Shown here in pieces: positions 51,456-61,681 of a DNA stretch of 64,000 nucleotides. The DNA is from Cerina sp048266425 (GTDB lineage Bacteria > Bacteroidota > Bacteroidia > Flavobacteriales > Flavobacteriaceae): the NCBI GenBank assembly GCA_048266425.1, contig JBLWZN010000007.1, positions 45,255-109,254 on the forward strand. The letters are read 5' to 3'. Under the pieces are notes generated by a model, which did no database searches, was not told the origin of the DNA, and was given only the letters and a program-made list of their open reading frames with translations. Position numbers and translations under genes: made by a program. The first letter of the stretch is position 1. Every line of letters starts with the position of its first letter.

Positions 51456-53069
51456 TTAGTTACCTCCTTTGTTGCCAAAATCACCTTTCTTTTTGTCCTC
51501 AACCTGATTTTTTAGGATGTCAAGAACACCTTTGCCCGATTTTGTCGTGATATATTCTTGATTGGGACTACTGGGTTTATCTGGAATAGTCCTGCTTAAA
51601 AGACCTTGCTCTATCAGTGGCTCTATGTACCGCTTAAAATTGTCAGTATGTACTTTTAATTGAAGCTCTTTCTCTTGTATGTCTTTATTAGACCTGGGTT
51701 GTTCACAATACTTTAGTACCTTTATTTGTTCTATAATTAGTTTATTAGCTTGGTCGTCAGCTTGGTCGTCAGCTTGGTCGTCAGCTTGGTCGTCAGCTTG
51801 GTCGTCAGCTTGGTCGTTAAAACTGGGATGAATAGGTATTTCGATTAGAAAGTGTGTTCTAGAGGGTTCGTTGGTATCAAACTCGGCAGCATCGGAGCCA
51901 TTATCTTTTAGAGCTTTAACAATAGTAGGAATACCGGTGCCCCTTCCTTCCGTTAGTCTTAGTTCCTTTAGAAATTCCCCAATACGTCTATTTCTATAAC
52001 GTCTGGCCCTAACTACACCTTTATCAAAATCCTCTTGCTTTAAGGATGGGTCGGCACCATTATAGCTGATAATTTCTACAGCTTCCGGTAATATTCGGAC
52101 TTCAATAGGGTCTTGCAACTCATAATTTCGATGATACACCGCATTGGAAAGTGCTTCTTCAATAGCATTGTATGGATAATTAAAAGCCCTATCCGCAGTC
52201 TCTTTGTCTGCATACTTGATTACCTTTTCTTTTATAACGTTGGTTCTTATATAGGATAGGACATCTACCAATTGTTTTTGAATGGGACCACGGAATATTT
52301 TCTCGTTAAAATTTTTCCCTCCAAGGCCTTCGGGAAATTCTACCAGGTCGATTTGAACGCCTTTATAAAATTCTTCCGGTGCCTCGGAAAACATGAGCAA
52401 CCCCACATTTTTAGGAAACAAATGTTCCTTGGCCCCTTGCGAAAGGTTCATTTTTTCGGCAAGTTCTTCCACCGTCATATCGCGACTTTCCCCATACAAT
52501 CGGCTTTTGGTTTTTTCCAAATGTCCGCGCATTAGGGTAAAACTCATGTCGCCAACACTGGCATGTGTATTCACCCGATCATCAAAGGGAACTTTGGCCG
52601 TTAGTTGTAATAACTCGGCCTCTTGCTCCGCATTCGGCACAATACTATTGGATTGAAAACGGATACGGTAATTATAGTTTTTGTGTTTGGCCGTTACATC
52701 ATCTGGCACTTTATAAGGCCTATTACTGCCTCCTGGCACCCAGATTACCAATGCGTGTTTATCATCCAATGCTTCTAGCGACAATCTTGGGAAATAGGAA
52801 GGCTTGATAAGATTACAATAGCCCACCAATTCTTTTTCGACACTTTCGAGCTGGGCGGGATCGAAACCAAAAATAGGGCGAATAGCTTTACCATCTTTTT
52901 CTTCAACACCAACAATGATATAGCCACTACCCTCGTTTTCAAAATCATTCGCAAAAGCACAGACCGAGCGCATGATGGTAGCAGGGTTCCATCCCTTCTT
53001 AAACTCCATACGTGTGCCTTCCACAACGCTTCCGGACACCAAATCTTCTATGCCGATCAATATGCTCAT
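51456..53069 (-). CDS. AlbA_2 / RecG-like ATP-binding regulator inside the hsd operon
   Basis: A 537-residue protein of the COG2865 type. The N-terminal AlbA_2 (Schlafen-like) domain has 'TRMEFKKGWNPATIMRSVCAFANDFENEGSGYIIVGVEEK'. A GHKL-type ATPase domain (HATPase_c_4) follows with 'YPYNAIEEALSNAVYHRNYE' and 'GRGTGIPTIVKALKDNG'. A winged-helix part ends it. Between ATPase and winged helix is a linker of the 4-residue repeat QADD, repeated six times (12-bp DNA repeat). Such proteins are common in type I restriction loci and other islands and may control expression or act as a nucleic-acid effector; the role is unproven. It starts 4 bases after hsdS ends. Confidence 0.88.
   Translation of the reverse strand: MSILIGIEDLVSGSVVEGTRMEFKKGWNPATIMRSVCAFANDFENEGSGYIIVGVEEKDGKAIRPIFGFDPAQLESVEKELVGYCNLIKPSYFPRLSLEALDDKHALVIWVPGGSNRPYKVPDDVTAKHKNYNYRIRFQSNSIVPNAEQEAELLQLTAKVPFDDRVNTHASVGDMSFTLMRGHLEKTKSRLYGESRDMTVEELAEKMNLSQGAKEHLFPKNVGLLMFSEAPEEFYKGVQIDLVEFPEGLGGKNFNEKIFRGPIQKQLVDVLSYIRTNVIKEKVIKYADKETADRAFNYPYNAIEEALSNAVYHRNYELQDPIEVRILPEAVEIISYNGADPSLKQEDFDKGVVRARRYRNRRIGEFLKELRLTEGRGTGIPTIVKALKDNGSDAAEFDTNEPSRTHFLIEIPIHPSFNDQADDQADDQADDQADDQADDQANKLIIEQIKVLKYCEQPRSNKDIQEKELQLKVHTDNFKRYIEPLIEQGLLSRTIPDKPSSPNQEYITTKSGKGVLDILKNQVEDKKKGDFGNKGGN
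51747..51818. repeat. Six 12-bp tandem repeats coding for QADD
   Basis: AGCTTGGTCGTC (plus strand) six times without a gap; only the last copy differs (one base at its end). As 12 is divisible by three, gain or loss of units changes the protein linker by four residues at a time without shifting the frame. Confidence 0.95.
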
Positions 53070-53073
53070 TCTG

Positions 53074-54414
53074 CTAATTTAAAACTTCTTCCCTTACGTC
53101 AATCTTACCAGTAACCACTTCGCTGATCAGGGCGGTTTTATATTCCTTTAGGAGGTTGATTTCTAGCCAACAATTATCGATAATCTCTTCAAATTTATCA
53201 AGTTGGTCTCCTATATTTTGAACAATTTCAATCTGTTCACACAAAGGTGGGACGGCTACCCATAAATTTTCTATCGCTCCCATACCAATATTTGGTTGCG
53301 TGCCAAAAGTCCAAGATGTTTCTACTTGCAATCTGAACATTTCCGACTGTATGGAATGAAATAAGTATCGATAATCAATTCTATTTCCATCAGCTCTAAT
53401 TATGGCTAAAGGAGACCATATTCCGAAATCTTTATCGGTTAGCACCAACGCCGACTTACCCGTTGTTGAACCAGATTTACAGAATAATATATCTCCAAAA
53501 ATTACCTTAGATTTTTTTGAATACTCCTCATGTTGCTCCTTTGAAATGTAACCTCGTTTAAAATCAAAATCCAGCCGATTACCCTTTATAGCCTCCGCAG
53601 ATAAAAATGGAATACCAGATTCCGTCCAATTTGGTGTTTCATGTGGCCCATCGGATACCTTATTAGATACCAGAGTTTTAATTCTTATTCTATCCCAATG
53701 CTCCGGAATCTTCCCTAACCAATCTATACCAGAATCTTTCATGGGCACATTGGGGTCAAGCCCTTTCGTAATCGCTTGGTTGATCATAGCGGTACGTTCT
53801 TCCTCCAAAAGCTTTATTAATTGCTCCTTTTTGGTAATAAGCGTGTCTATTTCTGTGGTTTTTTGGTCGAGGTAGTTGGCGATTTGGGTTTGTTCCTTAT
53901 TGCATTGTGGTATTGAAATTTTTAAAAAATTGTATTTATCCGCTCCAATATTTTGAATAGTGGCTTGTTGAAATATACTTTGTTTCCAGTTCTCATAATA
54001 GTTTGAATGAGTAAAGTAGTAAACATATTTACTGCTAATTTCATTTTGATCAAACGAAGCCTTGATTAAATATCCAGCATAGCATGCTCGCCCATTGTAG
54101 TTGGCAAATAAGAATGTTTTCCCCACTGTAGCTCCACTCCTTGCAAATAGCAAATCTCCTTCCTTTAAATAAAACGGCTTTGCTATTGATTCTGGAAGTG
54201 ATTTAAACGTATCATCTTTCAAACTCCCATCAAATCCAAAATCTGTAATTCTAATATATCTAGGATTATTAGGATTGTCATCGTCAGCTGACTCATTTGC
54301 ACCATATTTCAACCGCTCATTAACAATAAATTTTAATGGAATACATTCCCAATGCTCAGGAATCTCCCCGATCCATTCTACCCCGGAATCTTTATATGCG
54401 CGGTATTTTCTCAT
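53074..54414 (-). CDS. hsdS: Type I restriction enzyme, S (specificity) subunit
   Basis: A 446-residue HsdS with two target recognition domains, each opened by the conserved 'YKDSGVEWIGEIPEHWE' or 'MKDSGIDWLGKIPEHWD' motif (about 6-22 and about 225-241). Each is closed by a long helical spacer ('NYLDQKTTEIDTLITKKEQLIKLLEEERTAMINQAI' and the related C-terminal helix 'NCWLEINLLKEYKTALI'). The two domains read the two halves of the DNA site; the helices set their distance. It is one base from the hsdM stop. No inverted hsdS copies or recombinase beside it, so no phase-variable shuffling is visible. Confidence 0.95.
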   Translation of the reverse strand: MRKYRAYKDSGVEWIGEIPEHWECIPLKFIVNERLKYGANESADDDNPNNPRYIRITDFGFDGSLKDDTFKSLPESIAKPFYLKEGDLLFARSGATVGKTFLFANYNGRACYAGYLIKASFDQNEISSKYVYYFTHSNYYENWKQSIFQQATIQNIGADKYNFLKISIPQCNKEQTQIANYLDQKTTEIDTLITKKEQLIKLLEEERTAMINQAITKGLDPNVPMKDSGIDWLGKIPEHWDRIRIKTLVSNKVSDGPHETPNWTESGIPFLSAEAIKGNRLDFDFKRGYISKEQHEEYSKKSKVIFGDILFCKSGSTTGKSALVLTDKDFGIWSPLAIIRADGNRIDYRYLFHSIQSEMFRLQVETSWTFGTQPNIGMGAIENLWVAVPPLCEQIEIVQNIGDQLDKFEEIIDNCWLEINLLKEYKTALISEVVTGKIDVREEVLN

Positions 54415-54415
54415 C

Positions 54416-56164
54416 CTAGGATATCACCGTTTTGATCAATCCTTCGGTTTCTGCCTCCAACGCCAATATATCGGCCCTTATTTCTTCCAAGGAGCGTAAC
54501 GGCTTGTACTCATAAAAGTACCTGGTAAAGTTTATTTCATACCCAATATTGGTCTTACTATCATCCACCCAAGCATCTGGGACATGGGGTAGCACTTCGC
54601 GCTTCATATAGCTGTCAATATTTTCCTTTAGCGGGATGTTTTCCGTATCTCTTAACGAGGAGTCTGGCTTGGGGTTGCCTTTGCTGTCCTTTACCACCTT
54701 CCGGTTTTTCATCAAAGGGCGTTCCACCGTTACCTTGGAATAACCAAAATCCTTGTTGTCGAATATTTTACAGCAATCGGTAGCTACAAAATCGCCATAC
54801 AATTTTGTTATTTGCCCAATATGCTCCTCGGACAGTTCATTGCGTTTGTTGCCCAAGGATTTGCCCATCTTTTTAAAGAAGGTAACGGCATTTATAAGCT
54901 GTACCTTTCCTCTACGTTCCTTCACCTTATGGTTACTGATGATCCAGATATAAGTACTTATTCCCGTATTGTAGAACAATTGATCGGGCAGGGCTATAAC
55001 GGCTTCCAACAGGTCGTTTTCAATGATCCATTGACGTATGCTACTTTCGTTCTTTTTACTGCTAGGGGAGCCAGAAAATAAGGGTGAACCATTAAATACA
55101 ATGGCCAACCGAGATCCACCTTCTGCTTTGGGTTTCATCTTGGACATCAGGTTCATCAAGAACAAAAAGGAGCCATCGCTTACCGAGGGCAATCCGGCCC
55201 CATAACGCCCGCCATGTCCAAGGGTTTCATGTTCTTCCTTTACCTCTTTCTCTACCTTTTTCCACTTTACCCCAAAAGGTGGATTAGTTATCAAATAATC
55301 GAACTTATGGTCGATGAACTGATCCCCTTTCACCTTGGCATCGCTCTTGCTTCTTAGGCTGTTGCCTTTAGCGATATTATCAGGTTTTTGTCCCTTGATC
55401 AACATATCCGACTTACAGATGGCATAGGATTCCGGGTTGAGCTCCTGCCCAAATACTTCCAATCTTGCATCTGGATTTAGTTCATGGAGATATTCCTCGG
55501 CCACGGACAACATGCCCCCTGTACCTGCACAGCAATCAAAAATAGTTTTAACGATGCCTTTTTGGGTCAAAATATCCCTATCGTTCATAAAAAGGAGATT
55601 CACCATAAGGCGGATAACTTCTCTTGGGGTAAAATGTTCCCCCGCTGTCTCATTGGAAATCTCGGCAAACTTCCGGATCAATTCTTCGAACATATAACCC
55701 ATTTCCATACTGGAGATATTCTCCGGATGCAGGTCTATCTCCTGGAAGCGTTTCAATACCAGGAACAAAAGGTTGGACTCTTCGAGTTTAGTAATCTGGT
55801 TGTCGAACTCGAACTGTTCGATGATTTCCCTGGCTTCTTCCGAAAAGCCATTGATATAATTACGAAGGTTGGCGGCAATATTGTTGGGGTCGGCAATTAG
55901 CTTATCAAAGTTGAACAAGCTGCTGTTATGAAAATTATAGCCGGCCACCTTGTTCAGAATAGGATCTAAATTCTGAATGTTCATGGATTTAACCTGCTCG
56001 AACTTTTTAAGGACATCGGCCTTTGAGTCCTGAAGCACACAATCCAATCGCCTTAAAACCGTAAGCGGCAATATTACCTTGCCGTAATCACTTTGTTTGT
56101 AATCCCCTCTTAAAAGATCGGCTATGGACCATATAAAATTGGCGGATTCTTTAACGTTGGTCAT
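54416..56164 (-). CDS. hsdM: Type I restriction enzyme, M (methyltransferase) subunit
   Basis: A 582-residue HsdM. An N-terminal helical domain (about 1-130; 'SANFIWSIADLLRGDYKQSDYGKVILPLTVLRRLD') precedes the N6-adenine methylase domain with the SAM site 'FDCCAGTGGML' (an FxGxG variant) and catalytic 'NPPFGVKW' (NPPF). 'GEHFTPREVIRLMVNLLF' is the family's TPR-VI motif. It methylates the host site together with HsdS, and is required by HsdR for cutting. It is the first gene of the minus-strand hsd operon and divergent from the exported-protein operon at 56,456. Confidence 0.96.
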   Translation of the reverse strand: MTNVKESANFIWSIADLLRGDYKQSDYGKVILPLTVLRRLDCVLQDSKADVLKKFEQVKSMNIQNLDPILNKVAGYNFHNSSLFNFDKLIADPNNIAANLRNYINGFSEEAREIIEQFEFDNQITKLEESNLLFLVLKRFQEIDLHPENISSMEMGYMFEELIRKFAEISNETAGEHFTPREVIRLMVNLLFMNDRDILTQKGIVKTIFDCCAGTGGMLSVAEEYLHELNPDARLEVFGQELNPESYAICKSDMLIKGQKPDNIAKGNSLRSKSDAKVKGDQFIDHKFDYLITNPPFGVKWKKVEKEVKEEHETLGHGGRYGAGLPSVSDGSFLFLMNLMSKMKPKAEGGSRLAIVFNGSPLFSGSPSSKKNESSIRQWIIENDLLEAVIALPDQLFYNTGISTYIWIISNHKVKERRGKVQLINAVTFFKKMGKSLGNKRNELSEEHIGQITKLYGDFVATDCCKIFDNKDFGYSKVTVERPLMKNRKVVKDSKGNPKPDSSLRDTENIPLKENIDSYMKREVLPHVPDAWVDDSKTNIGYEINFTRYFYEYKPLRSLEEIRADILALEAETEGLIKTVIS

Positions 56165-56443
56165 AATTATGATTTCAATTTTGAAAACCTAAAAATAAGA
56201 AAACCACCTGCAAGGCGAGCGGTTTAATTTCAATAATTAAATTAGCCTCATTTTTGGAGAGGCCTACATACAGTACATAGTAACGCATATACCCACTTTG
56301 TAATTTCTCTTTTTTTTGCTGACTTAAAGATGAATTATTGATTTAAAGAGATTCTGAAATAAATCGAATGCCTTTTTAAACGATAAATAAATCTAGATAA
56401 TCGAAATATCCTACAATAAATGTAGAATATTTGTGTTCTTTTC

Positions 56444-56451
56444 TAAATTTG
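56444..56451 (+). promoter_or_regulatory. Possible -7 box of the exported-protein operon
   Basis: TAAATTTG fits TAnnTTTG, 4 bases before the ATG at 56,456; no -33 element at the right distance. If real, the message is leaderless. Weak. Confidence 0.3.
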
Positions 56452-56455
56452 TCTG

Positions 56456-59400
56456 ATGATAAAAAAACTAATTCCCCCATTTCTTCTTTTCTGCTTCTTC
56501 AGTTTTGCACAAGAAAAACTTCCCTTTATTGACTTCCAAGAACTTTCTAAGCTAGCTGCTGAAAGTTCGCAAAGCGGAGATTATGATAAAACCTTGGCAA
56601 TCTTTAATAAGGTTAACAAAAATGATTCGGCATATTGCTCGGTAATGATATCTAAGTCCTATTACCTTATGGCCCTTAAAAAGTATGACGAAGCCATTGA
56701 TATGGCCGATAAAGGTATTAAGAAAAATTGTGGGGATTTAAGAGCTTCTTTTTATATAAACAAGGGAGTTGCTTTACTTAACCAAAAAAAATATGTAGAA
56801 GCAACCGAGGTATTTGATGAAGGAATAACGAACTATCCCAAAAACAATATATTCTGGTATAATAAAGGGGTAACGCTAGAATCCCAGGGGGAAATTGAGG
56901 AAGCTGTAAAAGCGTATCAAACGTCAATAATTTTAAATCCATTCTACCGAAAGGCGTACCTTCAGTTAGGTAATATATGTTATAAGCAAGAGCTAGTGAG
57001 CCAAGCTCTAATGTGTTTTAATATGTATATACTTTTAGAGCCAGACGCAGAAAATGCTTTCAGCATTCTAAATTCATTAGATAATATTTTAAAAAACAAA
57101 AATGAGAATTCAAAGAACCCCAGTTTAATAATATCCAAAGATGATGAAGCATTTGAAGAAATTGATTTGGTCATTAACAACAGAATCGCACTAAATACAA
57201 ATTATAAGACTGGTAATGATATAGATATTGCTTTGACTAGACAAAATCATGCATTGTTACAACAATTAAAAGATTTTTCAGGAAATGAAGGATTTTGGGA
57301 CATCAAATTCGTCCCATTCTACAAATGGATTCAGGACAATGGTTATTTTGATGTTTTCATTTACACTCTCGCCTATTCCATTGAGAATAAAAAGTTCAAG
57401 CCTATAATTGAAAAAAACACAAAGGATATAAAAGAATTTTTGACACTCTGTAAATCTAAATGGGCAGAAATTACTCAGAAAAATGAAATGGAGTGGTATG
57501 GCAAAAAAGAAGAAGTAATATATCATTACACAAATGACTATGTTCAGGCCATCGGAAAAATGAGTGATGAAAAAACTGTTGGCCCATGGGAATTTTTCAA
57601 TGAATATGGACGGCTTACTGGCAAAGGGAGCTTTGATGACCAAGGGAAAAGAGAAGGCCCATGGGAATGGTTTAGCGCATCGGGAAAAGTAAAGGAAAGC
57701 GCAATTTATTCAAACGGTTTATTAAATGGAAAATATATACGAAATCATGAAAACGGGAGACTAGAGATTGATGCAGGATATAAAGATAACAATCTAGATG
57801 GCGAATACAAGTATTATAATGACAAAGGGGCATTAACCCAAAAAAAATATTATAAAAATGGGGATTTGGACGGACTGTATATGTCCTATTTTGAAGTCGG
57901 AGAAAAATTACCGGAATTCAAGATAATTTATGAGGTAGATCAAGTAAAAGGGAAAACCGAGGAGTATTATGCAAATGGCAAGCTTTACTCCGAAATGAAT
58001 TATAGTAATGGAAAGCGCAATGGGTCTGAACTTAAGTATTACCTAAATGATAAGTTGTCGACAGAAACAAACTATTTGAATGGTGAATTAGAGGGAAGTT
58101 ACCAGTCGTTCTATTCAAATGGGAAACCATATGAAATTGGACAATCGTCAAATGGTTTTTTCAACGGCAACTGGAAGAACTATTATGATGATGGGACAAT
58201 TCAAGTTGAATACTCATATGATAAAGGGCTGTTGGATGGTTCCTATAAGTTTTATGATAATGATGGCAAACCGTATTATGAATATGAGTATAAAAAGGGA
58301 GAGGTTTTAGCTTTTAAGTTTTTTGATAAGTCAGGGAATATAATAGAACAGGGAAGAAAAAAAGGAGGGGAATTTTACTATACAGGGTATTCCCCCAATG
58401 GGATTAAAGCATCAGAGGGGCTTTACGATATAAAAGGAGGAAAAAAAGGAATCTGGAAGTATTATTCGTCAAATGGTGTATTAACCGATCAGGGGCAATA
58501 CGATGACAATAAAATCATAGGGGAATACAAGACATATTACAATAACGGCGGAATTAAAGCTATCATGAATTATAAAAACGATTCCCTAGCAGGTTATTAT
58601 GTTGATTACCATAAAAATGGAAAAATGCAATCCCAAGGTTGGTACAAAGATAATACCAAACATGGAGAATGGCGTTCTTACGCTGTCGATGGCACTATTG
58701 CAACTATTAATTTTTACCACAAAGGATTATTACATGGTGAACAGCAATACTTCTCCCCTAAGGGAAAGCCTTCAGGGATAAGTGATTATGAGTTTGGAGA
58801 CCTTCTTTCAGACACTTTTTTCGATAAAAATGGGAAACCAATTGAACAAATAGACTATACCAAGGCAGAGGATAATTATAATCTTTTGACTAACCATTAC
58901 AATAAAAAGCTCAAAAACAAAATAACATATGTAAACGGAGTAAAACATGGTTCCTATACGTATTTTGATTATTACGGCAAAAAGAGAACCTCGGGAGAAT
59001 ACCTCAACGGAAAGCAAAATGGGGAATGGACCTGGTACAATGACAATGGAAATATTGAGACGACGGCTACCTATGTTAATGGTGAGTTAAACGGTGAGTA
59101 CATTAGCTATTTTGGGAATGGGCAAATCGATAGAAAATACTTCTATGATTTGGGCTCTATGGAAGGAACTGCATTGACTTACTATGAGAATGGAAACATC
59201 AACACTTCAACGCAGTATAAAGACGATAACCCCCATGGAAGGAAGGAATTTTATAGTATGTCCGGAAAGCTCCAGCTAATAAGATTCTATGATTATGGCC
59301 GTTTGATAGGTTATAGTTATTTGGATAAAAATTCAGAGGAGATTCCCATGATACCATTAATACATGAAACAGGAAAAATAAAGGCGTACTATGTCAATGG

Positions 59401-59746
59401 CAATGTTTCCAGGGAAATGGAATACAAAAATGGAGATTTGGTCAATTTGTATAAGGAATATTATTTTTCTGGCCAGATCGCAAATGAAATTCCCTATGAA
59501 CAAGGAGAATATCAAGGAATGTGCACTGAGTATTATTTAAATGGGAAAATTAAAAACCAAAAGGAATATCTATTTGGCAACCTCAATGGATTTATGAAAG
59601 AGTTCTACGAAAATGGCAATTTGAAAAAGGAAGAAACCTATTCAAATGGCATTCAGACTGATTTTTCCAAAACTTATGATGAAAATGGCAATCTCCTAAA
59701 AGAGGAAGAGTATTTTAATGGTGAAATTATGGATTCCAAAACATAA
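56456..59746 (+). CDS. Exported TPR and MORN-repeat (YwqK-like) protein
   Basis: A 1096-residue exported protein with signal peptide (IPPFLLFCFFSFAQ). TPR-like repeats fill about 25-215 ('YCSVMISKSYYLMALKKYDEAIDMADKGIKKN', 'NKGVALLNQKKYVEATEVFDEGITNYP'). After a linker (about 216-365), MORN_2 repeats of about 23 residues run from about 375 to the end, each with the pattern 'G.W..Y...G...' and 'YYxNG' or 'YFxNG'. I count more than 20, with local gaps. The family (YwqK-like) is called an antitoxin in databases on slim grounds. It is the first gene of a three-gene operon with two DUF3857 proteins, 4 bases from the next start. Very AT-rich. Confidence 0.85.
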   Translation: MIKKLIPPFLLFCFFSFAQEKLPFIDFQELSKLAAESSQSGDYDKTLAIFNKVNKNDSAYCSVMISKSYYLMALKKYDEAIDMADKGIKKNCGDLRASFYINKGVALLNQKKYVEATEVFDEGITNYPKNNIFWYNKGVTLESQGEIEEAVKAYQTSIILNPFYRKAYLQLGNICYKQELVSQALMCFNMYILLEPDAENAFSILNSLDNILKNKNENSKNPSLIISKDDEAFEEIDLVINNRIALNTNYKTGNDIDIALTRQNHALLQQLKDFSGNEGFWDIKFVPFYKWIQDNGYFDVFIYTLAYSIENKKFKPIIEKNTKDIKEFLTLCKSKWAEITQKNEMEWYGKKEEVIYHYTNDYVQAIGKMSDEKTVGPWEFFNEYGRLTGKGSFDDQGKREGPWEWFSASGKVKESAIYSNGLLNGKYIRNHENGRLEIDAGYKDNNLDGEYKYYNDKGALTQKKYYKNGDLDGLYMSYFEVGEKLPEFKIIYEVDQVKGKTEEYYANGKLYSEMNYSNGKRNGSELKYYLNDKLSTETNYLNGELEGSYQSFYSNGKPYEIGQSSNGFFNGNWKNYYDDGTIQVEYSYDKGLLDGSYKFYDNDGKPYYEYEYKKGEVLAFKFFDKSGNIIEQGRKKGGEFYYTGYSPNGIKASEGLYDIKGGKKGIWKYYSSNGVLTDQGQYDDNKIIGEYKTYYNNGGIKAIMNYKNDSLAGYYVDYHKNGKMQSQGWYKDNTKHGEWRSYAVDGTIATINFYHKGLLHGEQQYFSPKGKPSGISDYEFGDLLSDTFFDKNGKPIEQIDYTKAEDNYNLLTNHYNKKLKNKITYVNGVKHGSYTYFDYYGKKRTSGEYLNGKQNGEWTWYNDNGNIETTATYVNGELNGEYISYFGNGQIDRKYFYDLGSMEGTALTYYENGNINTSTQYKDDNPHGRKEFYSMSGKLQLIRFYDYGRLIGYSYLDKNSEEIPMIPLIHETGKIKAYYVNGNVSREMEYKNGDLVNLYKEYYFSGQIANEIPYEQGEYQGMCTEYYLNGKIKNQKEYLFGNLNGFMKEFYENGNLKKEETYSNGIQTDFSKTYDENGNLLKEEEYFNGEIMDSKT

Positions 59747-59750
59747 TACG

Positions 59751-61679
59751 ATGAATTGGATTTACATTTTCATTCTATTCTATAGCGTTAACTCCTTTTC
59801 CCAAATAACTTCTAATCTCGAAAAGTATAAGGAAGAGTATCCCAATACACATTCCATAAGGCTCAATCAGGAGACCAAAGTAACTATTGAATTGGTTAAA
59901 GGGGAATTTAATATTGCCCAAGAAACCATGGAGGAAGATCTGTTCTTGGATGAAAGTGCAACATACAATTCCAAACAAACAATTAATTTTTCCTCTTTTT
60001 ATGAAATGGAAAAAATTGAGGCCTCCTCATATATACTTCAAGATGGAAAATATGAAGAAATAAAAGTGCACGATTTTAAGGAAAAGGATAATCTCGACAA
60101 TTCATTTTATGACGACTCCAAATCATTAAACTTTATTTATCCCAACTTAGAGAAAGGATCAAAGACCAAGCTAAAATATTCTCAGAAAATAAATGATCCC
60201 CGTTTGCTAAATGCGTTCTTTTTTGGCAACACTTATCCAATTATTAATTGTAAGCTTACCCTTATTGTAGATAAAAATGTTGATTTAATCTTTCAGGAAT
60301 TTAATACTGGCGGTATTCCAATTATCTTCAGCAAAAGTGAAAATAGGAAAAGTAACATCTACCGTTGGGAAGTAAAAAATATGGACGAATTTGAGCTTGA
60401 AGAAAATTCAATTTCTTACAGGAGTATCCTGCCACATATAATTCCAAGGATAAGTTCATACAAGATTGACGGGGGGTCCAAAAATATCCTAAACGATGTT
60501 TCGGATTTATATAATTGGTACTCTTCTTTAGTTGAGAATATTAATAAGGGGGAGGATAGCCCTGAACTAGTGAGTTTAGTAGAATCCTTGACAATAGATA
60601 AAGCCAACGATTTTGAAAAAGTAAGGGCCATATATTACTGGACACAAGAAAACATAAAATATATAGCATTCGAATATGCATTGGGAGGTTTTGTGCCCAG
60701 GGAAGCCAATGATGTTTTTGAAAAAAAGTATGGCGACTGTAAGGATAATTCCAGCATATTGTATAAAATGCTAGAGATTGCAGGGATAAAAGGAAACCTT
60801 ACTTGGATTGGAACAAGAAGAATTCCCTACCGTTATAGTGAAGTTCCTACTCCGATAGTGGACAATCATATGATACTTTCTTTCGAATACATGGGTAAAA
60901 CCTATTTCTTGGATGCAACTGGGAGATACACTTCCATTGATTCTCCCACTTCCTTCATTCAAGGAAAAGAAGCCTTAGTTGCCAAGGATTCAGATGCCTT
61001 TGAGATAAAAGTAGTACCAATAATTGAACCCAAAGAAAATTCTTTTATAGATCATTCCATAATAGAATTGGAGGGAACTAACTTAAAAGGAAAATCAACT
61101 GTCGAAATTTCAGGGTATATCAAAACTGATTGTTTCTATGATTTGGAAAAGAAAAACTCGGAATCAAAAATAAAAGAGTATTATAATTCCATATTCGAAA
61201 AAGGAAATAATAGTTTCCTAATAGAGAACTTAGTTGAGACCAATAAGTTCAACTACGATAGGAATCTTGTTGTGAATTATGATTTTAATATTTCTAACCA
61301 TGCCAAAATTCTGGGCGATGAAATTTACCTTAACCTCAACTTGAACAAGAAATTATTGGCTTTAAAGACCAAAGAAAATAGGAAGACCCCTATTGAATAT
61401 GAATATAAGGACTTTTATGAATACCAAACTACATTCAATATCCCTGAGGGATATTCGATTGAATACTTACCTGAAAATGTCCGGGTTTCCAACCAATATA
61501 TTTCATGCGCCATTGATTACAAGTTAGATAACGACCAAATACATTACTATCACACCATAACTCTTAAATCTTTAATACTTGACAAAATAGCTCAAAAAGA
61601 GGTTAATGAATTGATAGAACAAATAGAACAAGACTACAAGGAAGTGGTAGTCCTACAAAAAAAAACAAACCCAAACTAA
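59751..61679 (+). CDS. DUF3857 transglutaminase-like exported protein (catalytic residues kept)
   Basis: A 642-residue exported protein from the ATG at 59,751 (signal MNWIYIFILFYSVNSFSQ). The DUF3857 beta domain (about 50-215) is followed by a transglutaminase-core domain (about 265-400): Cys330 in 'KKYGDCKDNSSILYKMLE', His373 in 'PTPIVDNHMILSF' and Asp388 in 'YFLDATGRY' form the full Cys-His-Asp triad. A C-terminal beta part (DUF2569/2207-like position, about 430-640) ends in a Lys/Glu tail. It may cut or cross-link amides, or bind peptides; the substrate is unknown. It lies between the TPR/MORN protein and a related protein that has lost the triad. Confidence 0.88.
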   Translation: MNWIYIFILFYSVNSFSQITSNLEKYKEEYPNTHSIRLNQETKVTIELVKGEFNIAQETMEEDLFLDESATYNSKQTINFSSFYEMEKIEASSYILQDGKYEEIKVHDFKEKDNLDNSFYDDSKSLNFIYPNLEKGSKTKLKYSQKINDPRLLNAFFFGNTYPIINCKLTLIVDKNVDLIFQEFNTGGIPIIFSKSENRKSNIYRWEVKNMDEFELEENSISYRSILPHIIPRISSYKIDGGSKNILNDVSDLYNWYSSLVENINKGEDSPELVSLVESLTIDKANDFEKVRAIYYWTQENIKYIAFEYALGGFVPREANDVFEKKYGDCKDNSSILYKMLEIAGIKGNLTWIGTRRIPYRYSEVPTPIVDNHMILSFEYMGKTYFLDATGRYTSIDSPTSFIQGKEALVAKDSDAFEIKVVPIIEPKENSFIDHSIIELEGTNLKGKSTVEISGYIKTDCFYDLEKKNSESKIKEYYNSIFEKGNNSFLIENLVETNKFNYDRNLVVNYDFNISNHAKILGDEIYLNLNLNKKLLALKTKENRKTPIEYEYKDFYEYQTTFNIPEGYSIEYLPENVRVSNQYISCAIDYKLDNDQIHYYHTITLKSLILDKIAQKEVNELIEQIEQDYKEVVVLQKKTNPN

Positions 61680-61681
61680 TT

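Noticed and set aside
51747..51818. CRISPR or intergenic satellite
   Set aside because: The 12-bp repeat is inside a reading frame and keeps it.
53074..54414. Phase-variable hsdS system
   Set aside because: Only one hsdS is present, with no inverted partial copies and no invertase next to it.
56456..59746. Toxin-antitoxin module, from the 'YwqK antitoxin' database name
   Set aside because: The protein is exported and 1096 residues long, and no toxin-like small gene is adjacent; the name rests on MORN_2 repeats only.
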